Shown here: in pieces, positions 6,687 to 8,894 of the stretch
How positions within the stretch are numbered: position 1 is the stretch's first letter
How the letters are laid out: each line of letters starts with the position of its first letter
The notes under the pieces: generated by a model
The model's database searches: none
Told to the model about the DNA's origin: nothing
The model's input: the letters and a program-made list of their open reading frames with translations, nothing else
Assembly: GCA_029856445.1 (NCBI GenBank)
Contig: JAHQWY010000144.1
Span: 1 to 8,894 of the forward strand
Length of the DNA stretch: 8,894 bases
Direction of reading: 5' to 3'
From: Promethearchaeia archaeon
GTDB lineage: Archaea > Asgardarchaeota > Lokiarchaeia > Sigyniarchaeales > SOKP01
Made by a program: the position numbers and the translations under genes

Positions 6687-8123
6687 ATGTCCGTTCTTAA
6701 TAAAGAAATTGAAAGAGGTACATTTGGTGTAATTGTTGGAAATCGTGATGTTTTTCCCGATCATCTTGCTATAGAGGGAAGAACTGCAATTATAGATGTT
6801 TTAAAGGAATTAAATTATAATTTTGTTATTTTGAATGAAGAGGATACAAAATACGGAGTTGTGGAAACATATGACGATGCAAAAAAATGTGCTGAGTTGT
6901 TTAAAGAAAATAAAAAAAGTATTATAGGAATATTAGTGATTTTACCTAATTTTGGGGATGAAAAAGGTATTGCCAACGCAATCAAGTTAGCAGATCTTAA
7001 TGTTCCTATCCTAATTCAGGCATCATCAGATAAACTTGGCGAAATGGGCAGAACAAATAGAAGAGATGCATTTTGTGGGAAAATCTCTGTTACCAGCGTT
7101 TTATATCAATATGGAATACCATTTACACTAACTAAATCCCATACATGCCCTATTAGGTCAGAAATTTTTAAAAATGATATAATAAAATTCGAGAAAATTT
7201 GCAGCATTGCGAAAAATCTTAGGAATGCGAGGTTAGGTCAAATTGGAACGAGACCTAATGCTTTTGAAACTGTGAGATACAGTGAAAAAATTTTGGAATT
7301 TAATGGAATAAGCGTAGAACCAATTGATTTATCTGAAATTCTTGGACAAATTAAAGATTTAAAGGACAATGATCCAAAAGTGAAAGATAAAGTTGAATTT
7401 ATAAAAAATTATACATCTACTACAACATTTTCAGAAGATGGAGTTATAAAGCTTGCAAAATTAGCAGTTGTTGTTGAAAATTGGATAATTGAAAATGATT
7501 TAGATGGTTTTGCTTTTCAATGCTGGCCTTCAATTCAGGATAATTTGGGTATTGTACCCTGTGCTGTAATGTCTATGTTTAGCGAAGGACTTGTACCTGC
7601 TGCATGTGAAGTTGACATTTCAGGATTAATTGGGATGCTTATTCTGCAAATTGCTTCTAACACTCCCTCAGCAATATTAGATTGGAATAATAATTATGGA
7701 GAAGATCCTAATAAAATGGTTCTTTTTCATTGTAGCAATCTACCAAAATCATTTTTTCAAGATACAAGAATGACTATTCATCCAATAATTTCAGATCTAA
7801 AAGGAGGTGAAGTAAGTTATGGGGCAATTCAGGGACGAATTAAAAGCAAAAAATGCACCCTTCTTAGAATTGAAACAGATGACTTATTTGGAGAGATTAA
7901 GGCTATTCTCACAGAAGGGATTTACACCGATGATCCCTTAGATACTTTTGGTGGTTTTGGGGTAGTTGAGATTCCAAACTTACAAAAGCTCTTAAAATCA
8001 TTGTGCTTAGGTGGATTTGCACACCATGTTGCTGCAACATTAAATAGCGTCGGTGATATTGTTTATGAAGCACTATCTAAATATCTCGGTTATAATATAG
8101 AATTCCACAAGGATAGTTACTGA
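6687..8123 (+). CDS. L-fucose isomerase family protein (COG2407-type sugar isomerase)
   Basis: The 478-residue cytosolic product belongs to the L-fucose/L-arabinose isomerase superfamily, which interconverts aldoses and ketoses with a divalent metal, usually Mn2+. It is shorter than E. coli FucI (591 residues) and fits the shorter COG2407 group. Candidate metal ligands are E308 in AACEVD, D332 in ILDWN, and H446 or H447 in GGFAHHVA. The 24-residue spacing from E308 to D332 equals that of E337 to D361 in E. coli FucI. FHCSN (347-351) matches the HC motif common in this group. The N-terminal half has the alternating Rossmann-like strands of the family (GVIVGNR near 14-20, GILVILP at 81-87, NVPILIQA at 105-112). 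The substrate cannot be fixed from sequence: fucose, arabinose, or a modified sugar such as sulfoquinovose are options. It is transcribed away from the glycosyltransferase cluster and converges on the methyltransferase gene with 4 nt between stops. Confidence 0.85.
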   Translation: MSVLNKEIERGTFGVIVGNRDVFPDHLAIEGRTAIIDVLKELNYNFVILNEEDTKYGVVETYDDAKKCAELFKENKKSIIGILVILPNFGDEKGIANAIKLADLNVPILIQASSDKLGEMGRTNRRDAFCGKISVTSVLYQYGIPFTLTKSHTCPIRSEIFKNDIIKFEKICSIAKNLRNARLGQIGTRPNAFETVRYSEKILEFNGISVEPIDLSEILGQIKDLKDNDPKVKDKVEFIKNYTSTTTFSEDGVIKLAKLAVVVENWIIENDLDGFAFQCWPSIQDNLGIVPCAVMSMFSEGLVPAACEVDISGLIGMLILQIASNTPSAILDWNNNYGEDPNKMVLFHCSNLPKSFFQDTRMTIHPIISDLKGGEVSYGAIQGRIKSKKCTLLRIETDDLFGEIKAILTEGIYTDDPLDTFGGFGVVEIPNLQKLLKSLCLGGFAHHVAATLNSVGDIVYEALSKYLGYNIEFHKDSY

Positions 8124-8125
8124 AG

Positions 8126-8145
8126 TTTTATTTCTTTCTTTTTAT
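8126..8145 (+). terminator. Possible T-rich terminator of the isomerase gene
   Basis: Just after the TGA at 8121-8123 the plus strand carries a pyrimidine tract with runs of 4, 3, 3 and 5 T, the kind of signal that ends archaeal transcription. It also encodes the basic C-terminus (KRKK) of the convergent gene, so its T content may be partly due to that. Confidence 0.35.
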
Positions 8146-8894
8146 GGAAAGATCTTTTTGGAAAAATCCTGAATCAATAAGATCGCTTTTCTTTTTATCA
8201 ATATGAGTTGATAAATCAAATGGATAATTAAGTTGATTTTTAATTTGATAATTTAAAAGGCGTTTCTGAGTTAAATAAATAGAGTATTGAGAAATGTCGC
8301 ATCCGATCCATCTTCTTTTTACCTTTTCTGCAGCTAAAAGAGTCGTACCTGATCCACAAAAGAAGTCAGCAATCAGATCTCCCTCATTAGACCCAAGTTC
8401 TATTATTCTTTCAAGTAGAGTGTGATGTTTTTGAGTAGGGAATCCTGTCCACTCCTTTGAAGCGGGTTGTAAACAAGGGATTTTCCAAACATCGTCTAAT
8501 TTTTTATCTTTAACAGTTCTATATTGCACATGCCCGTTCTTGTCTTTTAAATTTTTCAGTACACCATTAATATTGGTCCTCATCAACTGTTTTTTTGGCT
8601 TCTTACGAGGGATTCTAATTTCATTAAAAGTATATTTATCTGACTTTGAATATAATAGGATGTTATCATAAGCGCGTGGTAAATTTTTCTTCCCAGTAGA
8701 ATATTTGTTATAGTAATACCATACAATATTATTCACAAAATTATTTTCCCCAAAAACCTCGTCTAATATCAATCTTATATAATGACTCGCATGCCAATCT
8801 AAATGAATAAATAATAATCCTGTTGGAGATAGTAATTTTTCAAATAGAGTTATTCTCTCATAAAGCATTTGTAAATATGAATCTAAATCGTTCT
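8128..8894 (-). CDS. Beta-class DNA methyltransferase (N6-adenine or N4-cytosine), C-terminal part; 5' end beyond window
   Basis: The open frame continues upstream of the ATG at 8868 to the window edge (residues before it read NDLDSYLQ), and the family pattern also runs through that point, so the true start lies outside. Numbering from that ATG: the GLLFIHLDWHASHY block (17-30) and DEVFGENNF (36-44) are typical of type III Mod and related methyltransferases; the PTQK motif (144-147) precedes motif I, ADFFCGSGTT (167-176), which binds S-adenosylmethionine, and RWIGCDIS (186-193) holds the acidic motif II residue D191. Motif I at the C-terminal side means the beta order, with the catalytic DPPY motif expected upstream, outside the window. 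No restriction gene is visible, so it may be part of a restriction-modification system or an orphan enzyme. The TAA lies 4 nt from the stop of the isomerase gene, and a basic tail (KRKK) ends the protein. Confidence 0.9.
   Translation of the reverse strand, partial: NDLDSYLQMLYERITLFEKLLSPTGLLFIHLDWHASHYIRLILDEVFGENNFVNNIVWYYYNKYSTGKKNLPRAYDNILLYSKSDKYTFNEIRIPRKKPKKQLMRTNINGVLKNLKDKNGHVQYRTVKDKKLDDVWKIPCLQPASKEWTGFPTQKHHTLLERIIELGSNEGDLIADFFCGSGTTLLAAEKVKRRWIGCDISQYSIYLTQKRLLNYQIKNQLNYPFDLSTHIDKKKSDLIDSGFFQKDLSIKRKK

Noticed and set aside
8866..8868. ATG at 8868 as the true start of the methyltransferase
   Set aside because: The frame stays open to the window edge, the upstream residues fit the family pattern, and the catalytic motif IV is missing from the visible part, so the gene must begin outside.

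Overview
The window is strongly A+T-rich, densely packed and fully coding apart from short gaps. It most likely comes from an archaeon, probably an Asgard archaeon (Promethearchaeota) of the Lokiarchaeia type. The evidence is the first gene, which joins an AN1-type zinc finger to a tandem array of winged helices resembling the eukaryotic UFM1 ligase UFL1. Also consistent are the Ile/Lys/Asn-rich proteins, the GT87-type glycosyltransferases next to a membrane-anchored ectodomain protein, and start sites mostly without a Shine-Dalgarno. The taxonomic call is inference; there is no rRNA or other marker gene in the window. No tRNA, rRNA, CRISPR array or insertion sequence was seen.

Layout. Positions 1-1601 (minus strand, 3' end cut by the window edge) encode the zinc finger / five winged helix / Ig-like protein. 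No ATG-to-stop frame is complete there, because the gene runs off the window. A 159-bp A+T-rich gap (1602-1760) holds its likely promoter. From 6594 down to 1761, five minus-strand genes with gaps of about 4, 2, 12 and 40 nt look like one transcription unit. In transcription order they are: GT87-like glycosyltransferase, secreted/membrane-anchored ectodomain protein, a second paralogous GT87-like glycosyltransferase, histidine-pathway isomerase HisA, and a CcdA/DsbD/TauE-like membrane protein. A divergent 92-bp promoter region (6595-6686) separates this unit from a plus-strand L-fucose-isomerase-family gene (6687-8123). That gene meets, tail to tail with 4 nt between stop codons, the C-terminal part of a beta-class DNA methyltransferase whose 5' end lies beyond the right edge.

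How the parts may fit. The two glycosyltransferases and the sequon-rich ectodomain protein plausibly form a surface-glycosylation cassette; the sugar isomerase across the divergent promoter may concern the same or an unrelated sugar. HisA and the putative thiol-redox membrane protein have no obvious link to that cassette and may only share transcription. The most notable item is the UFL1-like protein, a candidate component or ancestor-like form of a ubiquitin-like-modifier ligase, with an architecture (zinc finger, tandem winged helices, adaptin-ear-like Ig fold) that deserves structural comparison.
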